Positions 16,959 to 26,716 are shown, counted from the first letter of the stretch. The stretch is DNA of 64,000 nt from Hyphococcus sp. (GCA_028281665.1 JANQJK010000006.1:1-64000); one strand, 5' to 3'. A program made the numbers and translations. The notes: a model not told the origin generated them from the letters alone.

Positions 16959-19334
16959 ATGTTTCGGAAGACGACGCCCCTCGACGGTTTTTCCATAGCG
17001 CTTGCCAAGATCGTCATTCGTCTGCGGTGGTTCGTGGTCTTCGCCGCCGTCGCGGCCGCAGCCTTCATCGCAACCGGCGCCGCCAATCTTGAGTACTCGA
17101 ACAATTACCGGACGTTTTTTTCGGCGGACAATCCGGAACTGAGAAACTTCGAGGACTTTCAGGCGACCTACATCAAGAGCGACAACTTTCTTTTTGTGTT
17201 CGAACCGACGGACGGATCGGAGATATTCACGAACGAAAACCTCGCGGCGATCGGCGAACTGACGGAGAAAGCCTGGCTGTTGCCCTATGCGACGCGCGTC
17301 GATTCCGTCACCAATTTTCAATACACCTACGCTGACGGCGACGAACTCATTGTCGAAGACCTCGTGCCGGCGCCCGGCGAAAGCAGTCCGGAAGAACTGT
17401 CGCAGCAAAAAGCAAACGCCCTTGCCGAGCCGCTGCTGAGGAACCAGTTGATTACGCCCGACGCAGGCGTCACCGCCATCAATGTGGTTCTGACCTACCC
17501 TGAAGAATCGCTGTCGGAAGTGCCCGAGGCGGTTGCCGCGGCGCGGGCGCTGCGCGCGGAAATCCTTGAGTCCCATCCGCAATTCAAAATTTATATTTCC
17601 GGCTCGTCGATGCTGAACAATGCCTTTGGCGAGGCCATCCAGAAGGACTTCTCAACGCTTATTCCGCTGATGATCGGCGTTATTATCGTAACGACCATTA
17701 CCGCGGTCCGGTCCGTCTCGGCGACATTTGCGACGCTCGGCGTCGTGATCCTGTCTACGATGGTCGCCATGGGTTGGGCCGGGTTTGTCGGGATCAAGCT
17801 TGCGGGGCCAAGCCCGAGCGCCACGATCGTGATCCTGACCCTGGCGGTAGCCGATGCGATTCACGTTCTCATGACAATGCGCGTTTCAATGCGCGCCGGC
17901 ATGGCGAAACGTGACGCGATCATCGAGTCGGTGCGCGTCAACTTTCTCGCAATTTCCATAACATCGCTGACGACCATTGTCGGGTTTATGGCGCTGAATT
18001 TTTCCGATGCGCCGCCATTCCGCGATTTCGGCAACATCTCCGCGGTCGGCATCCTCGCGGCCTGGATTCTCTCCCTCACCTTTCTGCCGGCGGTTCTGGC
18101 AATGATTCCGGTTCGCGTGCGAACGGTCGACCGGGAAAAGCAAGTCAGCGCGCTGCGCGGCTTCGCGAATTTCATTGTCGCGCATAACCGCGTCCTGCTG
18201 ATTGGCTCATCGCTCGCCACGCTCGCCCTCATCGCCATGATTCCACGCATCGAACTCAGCGACGAGTTTCGCAAATATTTCGACCAGTCGATGGAGTTCA
18301 GAACCGACAGCGACGCCGTTATCGAGCATTTCGGGTTCTACGCGACGGAATTCTCCATAAAATCGGGAGAAGCCGGCGGCGTTACGGATCCCGAATATCT
18401 GGAAAAACTGGAGTTGTTCGCGAACTGGCTGAGAGCCCGCGACGATGTCGCCCATGTCTATTCCATCGCCGACATCATGAAGCGCCTGAACAAGAATTTG
18501 AACGCGGACGATCCGGCGTTTTACCGGCTGCCCGAAGACCGCGAACTTGCCGCTCAATACCTGCTGCTTTTCGAGCTGTCGCTGCCCTACGGGCTCGATC
18601 TCAACGACCGGATCAACATCGACAAATCAGCGACGCGGGTGACGGCGACGCTGGACGGCGACGTAAATACAAAATCGATCCGGGCGTTTCTTAAAGAGAC
18701 CGACGCGTGGTTCGCCGCCAATGCGCCGGAACTCCAGGGGCCCGCGACAGGGCCTCAGATCATGTTTACGTTTATCGCCCAGCGCAATGTTGAAAGCATG
18801 ATCCTCGGCACATCGATCGCCATTGTCGCCATCGCTTTTATCATGATGGTCGCGCTCCGCAGCATTCCCATGGGACTGCTCAGCATGGCGCCCAACGGCC
18901 TGCCGATCCTCGCCGCCTTCGGCGCATGGGCGGCCCTCGTCGGCACCGTCGGGTTTTCAGTCGCCGCCGTCGCGTCGCTGGCCCTTGGCATCGTCATCGA
19001 CGACACGGTTCACTTCCTGACGAAATACATGCGCGCCCGCCGCGAGAAATCGCTGAGTGCGCCGGACGCGATTCGATACGCGTTTGAAACCGTTGGCGCG
19101 GCGCTGATCTTCAACACGGTAATTCTGATGGCCGGTTTCTTTGTGCTGACGTTCTCGGCGTTCCAGATCAACGCCGAACTCGGCCTCCTGACCACGCTGA
19201 CCATCGGCCTTGCGCTCACCATCGACTTCCTCTTGCTTCCCGGCCTTTTGCTCCTGTTTGCGAGAAACAAAGACCGCTCAAATTTGAACTCTGAAGGAGA
19301 ACCTGATGCTCAATATGCGCCTTCCGTTTCGTAG
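16959..19334 (+). CDS. MMPL-type RND exporter
   Basis: A 791-residue inner-membrane protein built as two repeats, each with one leading helix, a periplasmic loop and five more helices (12 in all). The first repeat begins RWFVVFAAVAAAAFI near 25-39; the helix blocks before and after residue 400 carry MMPL landmarks such as TLAVADAIHVLM and LGIVIDDTVHFLTKY, where acidic residues relay protons. The ATG has AAGGAG six bases before it. The family (HAE3/MMPL) moves hydrophobic molecules such as lipids or hopanoids. It overlaps the LolA-like gene by 29 bases. A related exporter lies at 60023 without these partners. Confidence 0.9.
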   Translation: MFRKTTPLDGFSIALAKIVIRLRWFVVFAAVAAAAFIATGAANLEYSNNYRTFFSADNPELRNFEDFQATYIKSDNFLFVFEPTDGSEIFTNENLAAIGELTEKAWLLPYATRVDSVTNFQYTYADGDELIVEDLVPAPGESSPEELSQQKANALAEPLLRNQLITPDAGVTAINVVLTYPEESLSEVPEAVAAARALRAEILESHPQFKIYISGSSMLNNAFGEAIQKDFSTLIPLMIGVIIVTTITAVRSVSATFATLGVVILSTMVAMGWAGFVGIKLAGPSPSATIVILTLAVADAIHVLMTMRVSMRAGMAKRDAIIESVRVNFLAISITSLTTIVGFMALNFSDAPPFRDFGNISAVGILAAWILSLTFLPAVLAMIPVRVRTVDREKQVSALRGFANFIVAHNRVLLIGSSLATLALIAMIPRIELSDEFRKYFDQSMEFRTDSDAVIEHFGFYATEFSIKSGEAGGVTDPEYLEKLELFANWLRARDDVAHVYSIADIMKRLNKNLNADDPAFYRLPEDRELAAQYLLLFELSLPYGLDLNDRINIDKSATRVTATLDGDVNTKSIRAFLKETDAWFAANAPELQGPATGPQIMFTFIAQRNVESMILGTSIAIVAIAFIMMVALRSIPMGLLSMAPNGLPILAAFGAWAALVGTVGFSVAAVASLALGIVIDDTVHFLTKYMRARREKSLSAPDAIRYAFETVGAALIFNTVILMAGFFVLTFSAFQINAELGLLTTLTIGLALTIDFLLLPGLLLLFARNKDRSNLNSEGEPDAQYAPSVS

Positions 19335-20136
19335 CGCGGCGTCCGCGCTTGGTATTTTCGTCCTGGCGAGCGCGCCGGCGTTCGCCGACGACCCGGCCGC
19401 CCGCGGCGATACGCCCGAGGCGCAGAAGGGATACGACGTCTCTGCGCGCTCCGACCGGACGGACACCGGTTTCGGCGACAGCCGCGTAGACGCGCGCATG
19501 GTGTTGACCAACCGCGCCGGACAACAGACGGTTCGCGAATTTTCCTTTCAGACGCTTGAAAAGGAAGACGAAAGCGTTGGCGACAAGTCGCTGGTTGTGT
19601 TCGATTCGCCCCGCGATGTTGAAGGCACCGCCCTTCTATCCCACGCGAAGATTCTGGACCCGGACGATCAGTGGCTTTATCTGCCGGCGTTAAAGCGCGT
19701 CAAACGCATATCGTCGAAAAACAAATCAGGCGCCTTTGTCGGGTCCGAATTTGCATTCGAGGACTTCACGATCTCGGAACTGAATAAATTTACGTACAGC
19801 TATGTCGGCGAAGAAGACGTTGACGGCATGGTGATGGACGTCGTCGAACGATTTCCACGCTACGAGAACTCCGGTTACACCAAGCAAAAGTCCTGGGTCG
19901 ATCAGGAGATTTTTCAGGTGCGCAAAGTGGAGTTTTACGATCGCAAGGGCGCCCTGTTGAAAACGCTCGTCCTGTCCGACTATCGCGACTATGACGGCGT
20001 TTGGCGCGCCCACAGCCTGAAAATGGTCAACGCGCAGAACGGCAAGGAAACCGAGCTCGTCTACAGCGAATTCAGCTTTAGAAACGGCCTGGACGGCAAC
20101 GACTTTGAACAGGGCGTGCTGACGCGGCTAAGATAA
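19306..20136 (+). CDS. LolA-like periplasmic outer-membrane lipoprotein-sorting protein
   Basis: A 276-residue secreted protein. The signal peptide (about 1-27, ending AFA) is followed by the domain found in proteins annotated as outer membrane lipoprotein-sorting, an open half-barrel that shields hydrophobic ligands. Landmarks include LVVFDSPRDVEGTALL, WLYLPALKRVKRI and SEFAFEDF, and a late DYRDYDGVW. The ATG at 19306 has AAGGAG seven bases ahead and lies inside the end of the exporter gene, a strong sign of coupling. It probably accepts cargo from the RND exporter and passes it across the periplasm to the barrel protein encoded next. Confidence 0.85.
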   Translation: MLNMRLPFRSAASALGIFVLASAPAFADDPAARGDTPEAQKGYDVSARSDRTDTGFGDSRVDARMVLTNRAGQQTVREFSFQTLEKEDESVGDKSLVVFDSPRDVEGTALLSHAKILDPDDQWLYLPALKRVKRISSKNKSGAFVGSEFAFEDFTISELNKFTYSYVGEEDVDGMVMDVVERFPRYENSGYTKQKSWVDQEIFQVRKVEFYDRKGALLKTLVLSDYRDYDGVWRAHSLKMVNAQNGKETELVYSEFSFRNGLDGNDFEQGVLTRLR

Positions 20137-20160
20137 GGGCGAGCGAGGGGAGAATCGGTT

Positions 20161-21390
20161 ATGCGCGTGTTTTTGGGACTGTGTGGCCTTGCCGCTGCGT
20201 TCGCGCCGACATTATCTGTTGCGGGCGAATGGGACGTGGGCGGCGAAGTCGCCGGCGAACTGCGCTATTTCCCCAACGATCCTCTGTATCCCGGACAGTT
20301 TGAGCATTTCCAGCCGTCCATATCCTTTCAGCCGGATATTCGGTGGGAAAGCGACGACAGGAAACACCAGGTCGTTCTGATCCCTTACGCCCGTATCGAC
20401 GCGCAGGACGACGAACGCACCCATATTGACTTGCGCGAGGGCTATTACCGCTACAATGCGGACGGCGGCTGGTCCCTGACTGTCGGCGCCGTCAAGGTGT
20501 TCTGGGGGCGGACGGAATCGCGCCATCTGGTTGACATTATCAATCAGACTGACGCCGTTGAAGATATCGACGAGGAGGACAAGCTCGGCCAGCCCATGGC
20601 AAACCTGACCCTGATCAATGATTGGGGCACGGTGGACCTTTATGTCATGTCCGGCTTTCGCACGCGCACCTTTCCCGGCGTTGACGGGCGACCGCGCTTT
20701 GCATTGCCGGTGGACACCGACGCCGAGATTATCAATCGCGACTGGGGTCGCGGCGCCGTGGATGTGGCCGCGCGGTACTCGCACTATATCGGAAACTGGG
20801 ATTTCGGCGTCTCGATCTTTCACGGCACATCGCGCGAACCGCGCTTTGCAATCGACGGGGCGAACCAGCGCATCCGCCCGGTCTACAATACCATCACGCA
20901 AGGCGGCGTAGACCTTCAGTACACGCAGGACGCCTGGTTGTGGAAGCTGGAAGCTATTGTGCGGGAAGGACACGGCGACACGTTCGCGGCCGCGGTCGGC
21001 GGTTTCGAGTACACGCTTTACCAGATATTCGGCTCAAACGCCGATCTCGGCCTCCTCGCGGAATATCAGTATGACGGGCGCGACGAGGATTTCGTGCTTG
21101 AATCCTTCGGGCCGGCCTTCGCGGCGCCGGTGACATTCGCTGACAATGACGTTTTTGCCGGCGCCCGCCTTGGGCTTAATGACACCCAAGATACGTCGCT
21201 GCTCGCCGGCGCGACCGTCGATACAAATGACGCATTTATAGGCATGTTCGTCGAGGCTCAGCGGCGTTTCGGCCAGAACTGGACCGCCGAGCTTGAGGCC
21301 CGTCTCTTTCTCAACGCCGATCCAGACAACGCCGCCTATCCGATCCGCGACGACGACTTCATCACCTTGCGGGTAACGCGTTTTTTCTGA
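20161..21390 (+). CDS. Outer-membrane beta-barrel partner of the RND exporter
   Basis: A 409-residue protein with a signal peptide (about 1-20, ending SVA) and alternating hydrophobic/polar strands throughout, ending in the barrel signature TRFF. It looks like the DUF1302/alginate-export type of porin often found with MMPL exporters. Conserved features include GAVKVFWGRTESRHLVDIIN near 115-134 and a WLWKLEAIVREG strand. GAGGGGA lies ahead of the ATG, 24 bases after the LolA-like gene. As third gene of the operon it should be the outer-membrane end of the transport path. Cargo and direction are not shown by sequence. Confidence 0.8.
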   Translation: MRVFLGLCGLAAAFAPTLSVAGEWDVGGEVAGELRYFPNDPLYPGQFEHFQPSISFQPDIRWESDDRKHQVVLIPYARIDAQDDERTHIDLREGYYRYNADGGWSLTVGAVKVFWGRTESRHLVDIINQTDAVEDIDEEDKLGQPMANLTLINDWGTVDLYVMSGFRTRTFPGVDGRPRFALPVDTDAEIINRDWGRGAVDVAARYSHYIGNWDFGVSIFHGTSREPRFAIDGANQRIRPVYNTITQGGVDLQYTQDAWLWKLEAIVREGHGDTFAAAVGGFEYTLYQIFGSNADLGLLAEYQYDGRDEDFVLESFGPAFAAPVTFADNDVFAGARLGLNDTQDTSLLAGATVDTNDAFIGMFVEAQRRFGQNWTAELEARLFLNADPDNAAYPIRDDDFITLRVTRFF

Positions 21391-21394
21391 AGCC

Positions 21395-22075
21395 CTATTC
21401 GTTCGCGGACTCTTGCAGATACGCGATAATGTCGGCGCGGTCCTGCGGCTTGCGGACGCCCGGAAAAATCATGCGCGTTCCCGGCATGTAGCCGCGCGGA
21501 TCTTCCATAAACGCGAACAGCGCGTCTTCGGTCCACACGACGCCGCTGTTGGCGTTGGCGTCTGAATATCTGAAGCCCTCGACCGTGCCCGCTTCACGCC
21601 CGACAATTTTGTACAGCGACGGCCCGACCAGGTTCCGGCCTTCAATAAGCGTGTGACAGGACTGACACTGGATATAGAGGCGCTTGCCCTTGGTCGCGTC
21701 GCCAACAAGTGCGCCGAACCCGCCAGCCGCATCCGAGGCTGCGTCGGAGGCGGCATTCAACGCTGCGTCGCCGGCGTCAGCAAGGCGCTTGGCGGAGGCT
21801 TTTGCGTCGTCGCCCGCGCTCATCGTGACATTGTCGACTTTGCCGCTCTCGGCGCCAATATCTGCGGCCGCTTCCCGGAACGCCGCCGAACCGGCGCCTG
21901 CGTCGCCGCCCGGCTCGACAGCGGTTTCCACATCCGCGTGCGACGGCGCCGGGGCCTCGGCGTATGGCGCTTCTGCATCAGGCGGCGTCGAGGTCTCGGC
22001 GGTCTCCGACTGTTGCCCGCAACCGGCCGTAATCAACACACTCGCAGCAAACGCGACGCCTAATTTCCCACGCAT
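21395..22075 (-). CDS. Membrane-anchored class I cytochrome c (c2-type) lipoprotein
   Basis: A protein of about 226 residues. A signal sequence ends in a lipobox-like TAGC (C19), then an alanine/proline/acid-rich linker (about 20-125), then one cytochrome c domain: haem-binding CQSCH at 137-141 and the axial methionine in PGTRMIFPG (about M202). The domain is of the mitochondrial-like c2 type with GPSLYKIVGREAG and RADIIAYLQ landmarks. The ATG at 22075 was preferred over a TTG 15 bases up because a GAAGAGG lies before it. It would carry electrons in the periplasm while tethered to a membrane. It is convergent with the exporter operon; no oxidase gene is adjacent. Confidence 0.92.
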   Translation of the reverse strand: MRGKLGVAFAASVLITAGCGQQSETAETSTPPDAEAPYAEAPAPSHADVETAVEPGGDAGAGSAAFREAAADIGAESGKVDNVTMSAGDDAKASAKRLADAGDAALNAASDAASDAAGGFGALVGDATKGKRLYIQCQSCHTLIEGRNLVGPSLYKIVGREAGTVEGFRYSDANANSGVVWTEDALFAFMEDPRGYMPGTRMIFPGVRKPQDRADIIAYLQESANE

Positions 22076-22216
22076 GACGACCCTCTTCAAATTCGCACCA
22101 TCAATGGCGGCGCTTTATCGTTTTTTCGCAAACCCGTCCAGCAGTCGACATGACCGGCGTCAATCTGCCCCGCTTTCAAGACTGGACCGTCAGAACCCAT
22201 CTACGCATCGAAGGCG

Positions 22217-23269
22217 CTACCGCCGCAACGCCAGGCAATCCTGACCGCGCTCCTTCAGGCCCTGACAATAAGACCGCGCGACCTCCGGTGACGCAAACGG
22301 GCCTATGCGCAGGCGGAAGAAAATCCCGCGCTCGCCGAGATCGGCCCGCTCAATCTGATAGGTCTTGCCGTCAAGATAAGAGCCGAGACGCCGTTCTATA
22401 CGCGCCCAGTCCGCCATCGCTTCGGCCTCCGACCGATAAGAGGCGAGCTGCACCACGTGGCTCCCGGACAATGGATCGACAACGACCGGCGCAGCTTCCG
22501 GTTCTGTTTGCGGTTGCGGTTCTTCATCGACAACTGCGGCTGGCGGATCTGGCGCGGCCTGCTCTGGGGGCGTCTGCTCAGGAGCGGCTTGCTGGAGGGG
22601 CGACGATTGCGCCAGCGCAGGTTCCTCATCGTCGACTACAGGCGCGGGCTCGGACGTTTCAGCGAGAGCCGGTTGGTCTGCGGTCGGCTGCTCCGTTTGC
22701 GCCGTCGCATCGTCAGCCGGCGGATTGTCGCCAAACAGTTCCTCCGGCGAGGCCGCACTGTAGGTAACCGTCGACGTGTTCTGCGTGTCGGCGCCGCTTG
22801 TACCATCGGTGTCAGGATCGTCCGGCGGCGCGCCGGCGACATCAGGTTGCTTGTCGGTTTCGACCGTCGCCTCATCATCGGATGTCGTTACGTCAGCGGG
22901 CGGCGCATCGTTTCGGTTCGGTTTAATCGACGGATCGGAAGTCGGACCGATCGGCGTCGTCGGCGGCGCATCATCGACAGCGCCGCCCCCGTCAGAAACG
23001 CCGGGAGACGGCTGCGCCGGGACCGACGGGCCATCCGGCGCCTGATCGTCGCCAGTCGCCGGCGCTGCGATCTCGCCGCTCCCCGCCGAAGATGCATCCG
23101 CAAAAACAATCGGGCCGCGCATCTGCTGAAAAGCAAGGAGCGCGACAATGGCAAAACCCGCGGCCAGCAGTAACAGAAAGGCGCCGGCCACGCCGCCGGA
23201 CACAACGACGTCGCCGACCTTCCCTTCGGGATCGCCTTCCTGATAGGTATTGCTTGGAACCATGCTCAT
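22217..23269 (-). CDS. Membrane protein with C-terminal SPOR (peptidoglycan-binding) domain
   Basis: A 350-residue bitopic protein: short cytoplasmic N-terminus, one transmembrane helix at about 23-48, a long disordered linker rich in proline, alanine, aspartate and glutamate (about 55-265), and a SPOR domain at about 268-350 (HVVQLASYRSEAEA, FFRLRIGPFASPEVARSYC). SPOR domains bind glycan strands stripped of stem peptides and usually place proteins at the division site. The linker is of very low complexity. It is read in the same direction as the polysaccharide genes upstream, about 40 bases downstream of the GH16 gene. Confidence 0.9.
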   Translation of the reverse strand: MSMVPSNTYQEGDPEGKVGDVVVSGGVAGAFLLLLAAGFAIVALLAFQQMRGPIVFADASSAGSGEIAAPATGDDQAPDGPSVPAQPSPGVSDGGGAVDDAPPTTPIGPTSDPSIKPNRNDAPPADVTTSDDEATVETDKQPDVAGAPPDDPDTDGTSGADTQNTSTVTYSAASPEELFGDNPPADDATAQTEQPTADQPALAETSEPAPVVDDEEPALAQSSPLQQAAPEQTPPEQAAPDPPAAVVDEEPQPQTEPEAAPVVVDPLSGSHVVQLASYRSEAEAMADWARIERRLGSYLDGKTYQIERADLGERGIFFRLRIGPFASPEVARSYCQGLKERGQDCLALRR

Positions 23270-23308
23270 GGGCGCAGCCGGAATCTCGGTTAAGTGCGCC
23301 GATGATGT

Positions 23309-24145
23309 TTACCGACGCTTGTAGACTCTCACATAGTCCACATACATGTATTCGGATTTGGGCGTATTTTCGGTGATTTCGCCGCCATCCATGGCCAAGT
23401 TTAGCAGAATATAGAATGGTTGGTGAAACTCAGGCAATGTGGGCGATCGCCAGACTTCCCGACGGTTCAGGTAAAACACCATCTCGTCCTCGCGAACGTC
23501 AACGCCGTAAGTATTGAATCGTTCCGATAGCGAACCGGGTTTGATTTTCTCGACATGCCAGTCCTGATAGTACTCGATCCCTTCGATCATTGCATGTTTA
23601 TGAACCGTCAGTTCGAGCTTGTGCGGCCGGTTCGTGTGGAATTCAAAGACATCGATCTCGGCGGCATGCACTTCGCGGTTAATGCCAAGCAGCCAGAACG
23701 CCGGCCAGAACCCTTCGCTCGCCGGCAGTTTCGTGCTGATTTCGAAGTAACCGTATTGTTGCGCGAATCCCTCATCGCATGTGTTCCAGGATGAGAGGAG
23801 GCCCGCCTGCCAGCCAAGGTCCGGCTCCTTGCGCGCCTCAATCCGCAGAATGCCGTCGCGCGTTACAAACGGAAAACCCCGCGACGGATCCGCAAAAGCG
23901 GCGGCGCCAAAATCGCCATTATACGGCGTATGCGCGATCCAGCGCGTATCGCATCGCCGGCCGGAGACGTCGAGCGTGTCGAACTCCTCGGAAAAGGTCA
24001 GTTCGTAATCGGCAAGGTCGATATCCGGCGGGCCGGGGTCGGCGTCGTCAGAGTTCGGGGCCGGAAACGTAACCCTCCCGCAACCGGCGGCCACCGCAAA
24101 AAACAACAGAACGATCGTCTTCGCCGTTATTGCGTTTCCAAACAT
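23309..24145 (-). CDS. Glycoside hydrolase family 16 lipoprotein (beta-glucanase-like)
   Basis: A 278-residue lipoprotein (VAAGC, C22 as the lipidated residue) with a GH16 jelly-roll domain. The catalytic motif EIDVFE is at 163-168: E163 the nucleophile, D165 the assisting acid, E168 the acid/base. LTFSEEFD near 49-56, GYFEISTKLPASEGFWPAFW before the site and a final YVDYVRVYK strand complete the fold. GH16 enzymes cut beta-1,3/1,4-glucans or galactans; in polysaccharide loci such glycanases (for example ExoK/ExsH of rhizobia) trim or release the polymer. It lies 67 bases downstream of the chain-length gene in the same direction, so it probably acts on the polymer of this locus. Confidence 0.93.
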   Translation of the reverse strand: MFGNAITAKTIVLLFFAVAAGCGRVTFPAPNSDDADPGPPDIDLADYELTFSEEFDTLDVSGRRCDTRWIAHTPYNGDFGAAAFADPSRGFPFVTRDGILRIEARKEPDLGWQAGLLSSWNTCDEGFAQQYGYFEISTKLPASEGFWPAFWLLGINREVHAAEIDVFEFHTNRPHKLELTVHKHAMIEGIEYYQDWHVEKIKPGSLSERFNTYGVDVREDEMVFYLNRREVWRSPTLPEFHQPFYILLNLAMDGGEITENTPKSEYMYVDYVRVYKRR

Positions 24146-24211
24146 GCTCGCCTGCCTCTCGCTGTCAGGATGTGAGTGATGACAGCGCGGCGGCGCTCAC
24201 CGCCGGGCCGT

Positions 24212-26689
24212 CTAATATGATCGACGGAAAAAGAACTGGCGATCTTCCGGCCGGAAGTAAAAACGCTGTTTCTCGTCGACCTTCGTTACAACAAAACTCA
24301 GGATCGTTGCGTGCATATCGACGAGGCGCTGGGTCGCCGCGCGCGCCGCGCCGCGGGACGTCGAACACCATTCCATGACGAGCACGGTCAGATCAGCAGC
24401 GGCGGCGATAACGCTGCCTTCGTTTTTCGCAAGCACGCTCGGCGCGTCGACAACGATGTAATCGAAATCATCCCGAATCTCGTCGATCATGGAGTCGAAG
24501 ACGGAGATCTCAAAATCCTCGAACGAGATATTGTCCGATTCCATTTCCATCACATCGACGCCGCAGACGGTCCGGTCCGCGACCATGCGATGTTCGGCAA
24601 CCTCAAGTTCGCGCCCTTCAGTAGCGACGACCTCGCGGCGCAGATCGCGCACGCGATCGCCCATGGTCTGCGTGGGGCCTTGCTCGCTGTCGTCGGTTTC
24701 CAGCCGTTCAGGCTCCGCCTCGTCCGTTTCCGCCTCGGGCCGCGTTAAGCGCAACGTCTGAGAGTTCGAATAACTCAGCCGCGCATCCGCCCGCTTGAAG
24801 ACGTGCGATGCGCGCGAGGGGTACTCGATATAGGCGACGTTCTTGCCCGCGGCGGCGAGCAGACTTGCAAATGCAAACGCCGTCGTCGTCGTGCCTTCGC
24901 CGCGGAACACGGACGTAAACGCAATCGTCGGCGCATGGCTCAACTCGCGCTCCGCCAGTTTCAAATGCATTCTCAGATCGCGCAGCGACTCCGCAAACAG
25001 GGAATCCGGCTCCTCCTGAATATACTGGCGCACGACGTCGTCGCAGCGACGGTGACGGAAAAGCAGGCGCGACTGAATACGCGGCACCAGCACCACCGGC
25101 GCGTTCGGCCCGAACTCCCGGCGAACGTCATGGGTGTTGCGAATGCGCGTATCCATGGATTCCGCCGTGAACGCCGACGCGCCCGCAACGAGCAGTCCCA
25201 GGAACAGCCCGCCGGCCAGGATGAGGGTCTTTTTCGGTTTCGACGGTATCTCCGGGGGAACGGCCTGCGCGATAATGCGCGCATTGGCGTTCGCCAGCTG
25301 ATCGCGCTCGTTCAATTCCTTTTGCCGGTTCAGGAGCGCCTCATAAACGCCCCGCGTCGCATCGATGTCGCGCTCCAGCTCCTTCAGCGTCACCAGCGCT
25401 TCATTGTTCGACGCCATGTCCGATTGGGCCCTGCTGAGATTTTCCTCAAGGGACCGGACCTGCGCCGTGGCGAAATCCACATCGGCGCTCAACGTCTCGA
25501 CGACGCGACGCTTCTCTCGCTGGATCTGCCCGTTCAGCGCAGCGTACTCTTCGCGCGTTTTCAGCACCTCGGGATGGCGCGAGCCGTATCGCACCCTCAA
25601 TTCCGCAAGCTTCCGGTCCAGCGTTACCTGCTGGGTGCGCAGTTCCGCGATAACCGGAGAAGAGATCACCTCGCTGATCGAATCAAAGGACAACCCCGCG
25701 GACGCCAGGCTTTGAACCGTGTTGTAACGGGCCTGAACGCTGGCGAGTTTCGTGCGCGCCTCGGAAAGTTCTGTGGCGATGCCCGTTACCGCCTTTTCGG
25801 AAAAGGACTCTCCGGTGACATCGACGAGCCCCTGCGCTGCGCGGTATTGCGCCGCCGCAGAATCCGCCTGACGCACTTCGTTGCGCAACGTCGCGAGCCG
25901 GGCGTCGATCCATTTATTGGCCTGACGCAATTCGGCGTATTGCGCCTCAAGTTGCTGCAAAATGTACTCTTCGGCGTAAGCGTTGGCGATGTCGGCCGCC
26001 ATTTCCGGGGACGGATGGCTGTGGCGAATCTTGATCAGGAACGTCGTGCTGACGCGCTGGATCTCAAGATTTTTCATCAACTTCAAAATCGCGCGGCTGT
26101 TTACCGCGCCGCGGCCGGCGAGCGTCGCAGCGTCGACCGGCTGGATGACCGCCGCCGTCAACTCGACCGGTTCGGTGGGCCCGGCGCCCTCCCCGTCCGC
26201 AGCAGCCGCATCAGCGCCGCCATTGTCGGATTGCGCGGGGATGACAGCTTTATCCTCCTGAAGGTCAGCGAGATCCGCCGCGATATCCGCAAGACGACGG
26301 CCAAAAAAGTCATCGCCCGCTTCGTTTCCGTCTCTATCGGCCCGACTCCCGCCGGCCTCTTCGTCGCGCATGCGGTCGTGAACGCGCATCGCCATGGCGC
26401 GACTGCGCAGGAGTTCGACCTCGGTATCAACCATGGTGGGATCGGCGGCGCTCTGGCCCATCACCTCCGCGCCGTAAGCGAAGACTTGCGTCTTCGGCTC
26501 AATCATAATTGACGTTTCGGCGGTGTAGAGTTCCGTTGACAACATCGCATAGGCGGCGACCGCTGCAAAAACCGTCGCGGTCACGCCGGCGAACAGCGCC
26601 GCACGGCGACGCAGCCCAAACCAGACCGATCGAAGATCGACAAGGTCCTCGACTTCGTCAAAGGCTTCAGCGTTGTTGACCGATGTCAT
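24212..26689 (-). CDS. Polysaccharide co-polymerase fused to a degenerate tyrosine-kinase domain
   Basis: An 825-residue inner-membrane protein of the Wzz/ExoP type. The N-terminal Wzz domain follows a helix at about 30-50, then a long periplasmic coiled-coil segment (about 190-480), and a second helix near 490 (LILAGGLFLGLLVAGASAF). The C-terminal domain has the BY-kinase fold with a Walker-B-like IVVDAPSV (D748). The Walker A, however, reads GEGTTTT at 597-603, with threonine 600 where the ATP-binding lysine belongs, and the A' motif (VAYIEYPSR) lacks the usual DxDxR; no tyrosine cluster ends the chain. It probably controls chain length and export with the Wza-type protein but may not phosphorylate. 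It is the third gene of the run that starts with that exporter. Confidence 0.92.
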   Translation of the reverse strand: MTSVNNAEAFDEVEDLVDLRSVWFGLRRRAALFAGVTATVFAAVAAYAMLSTELYTAETSIMIEPKTQVFAYGAEVMGQSAADPTMVDTEVELLRSRAMAMRVHDRMRDEEAGGSRADRDGNEAGDDFFGRRLADIAADLADLQEDKAVIPAQSDNGGADAAAADGEGAGPTEPVELTAAVIQPVDAATLAGRGAVNSRAILKLMKNLEIQRVSTTFLIKIRHSHPSPEMAADIANAYAEEYILQQLEAQYAELRQANKWIDARLATLRNEVRQADSAAAQYRAAQGLVDVTGESFSEKAVTGIATELSEARTKLASVQARYNTVQSLASAGLSFDSISEVISSPVIAELRTQQVTLDRKLAELRVRYGSRHPEVLKTREEYAALNGQIQREKRRVVETLSADVDFATAQVRSLEENLSRAQSDMASNNEALVTLKELERDIDATRGVYEALLNRQKELNERDQLANANARIIAQAVPPEIPSKPKKTLILAGGLFLGLLVAGASAFTAESMDTRIRNTHDVRREFGPNAPVVLVPRIQSRLLFRHRRCDDVVRQYIQEEPDSLFAESLRDLRMHLKLAERELSHAPTIAFTSVFRGEGTTTTAFAFASLLAAAGKNVAYIEYPSRASHVFKRADARLSYSNSQTLRLTRPEAETDEAEPERLETDDSEQGPTQTMGDRVRDLRREVVATEGRELEVAEHRMVADRTVCGVDVMEMESDNISFEDFEISVFDSMIDEIRDDFDYIVVDAPSVLAKNEGSVIAAAADLTVLVMEWCSTSRGAARAATQRLVDMHATILSFVVTKVDEKQRFYFRPEDRQFFFRRSY

Positions 26690-26716
26690 GACATCTCTCC
26701 GGAACGCGGGCGCGCG

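Noticed and set aside
24803-26512. A 569-codon open frame on the plus strand
   Set aside because: It is antisense to the chain-length protein, whose Wzz and kinase-like domains are clear. The frame has an arginine/histidine-rich composition typical of shadow frames in GC-rich DNA and no recognisable domain.
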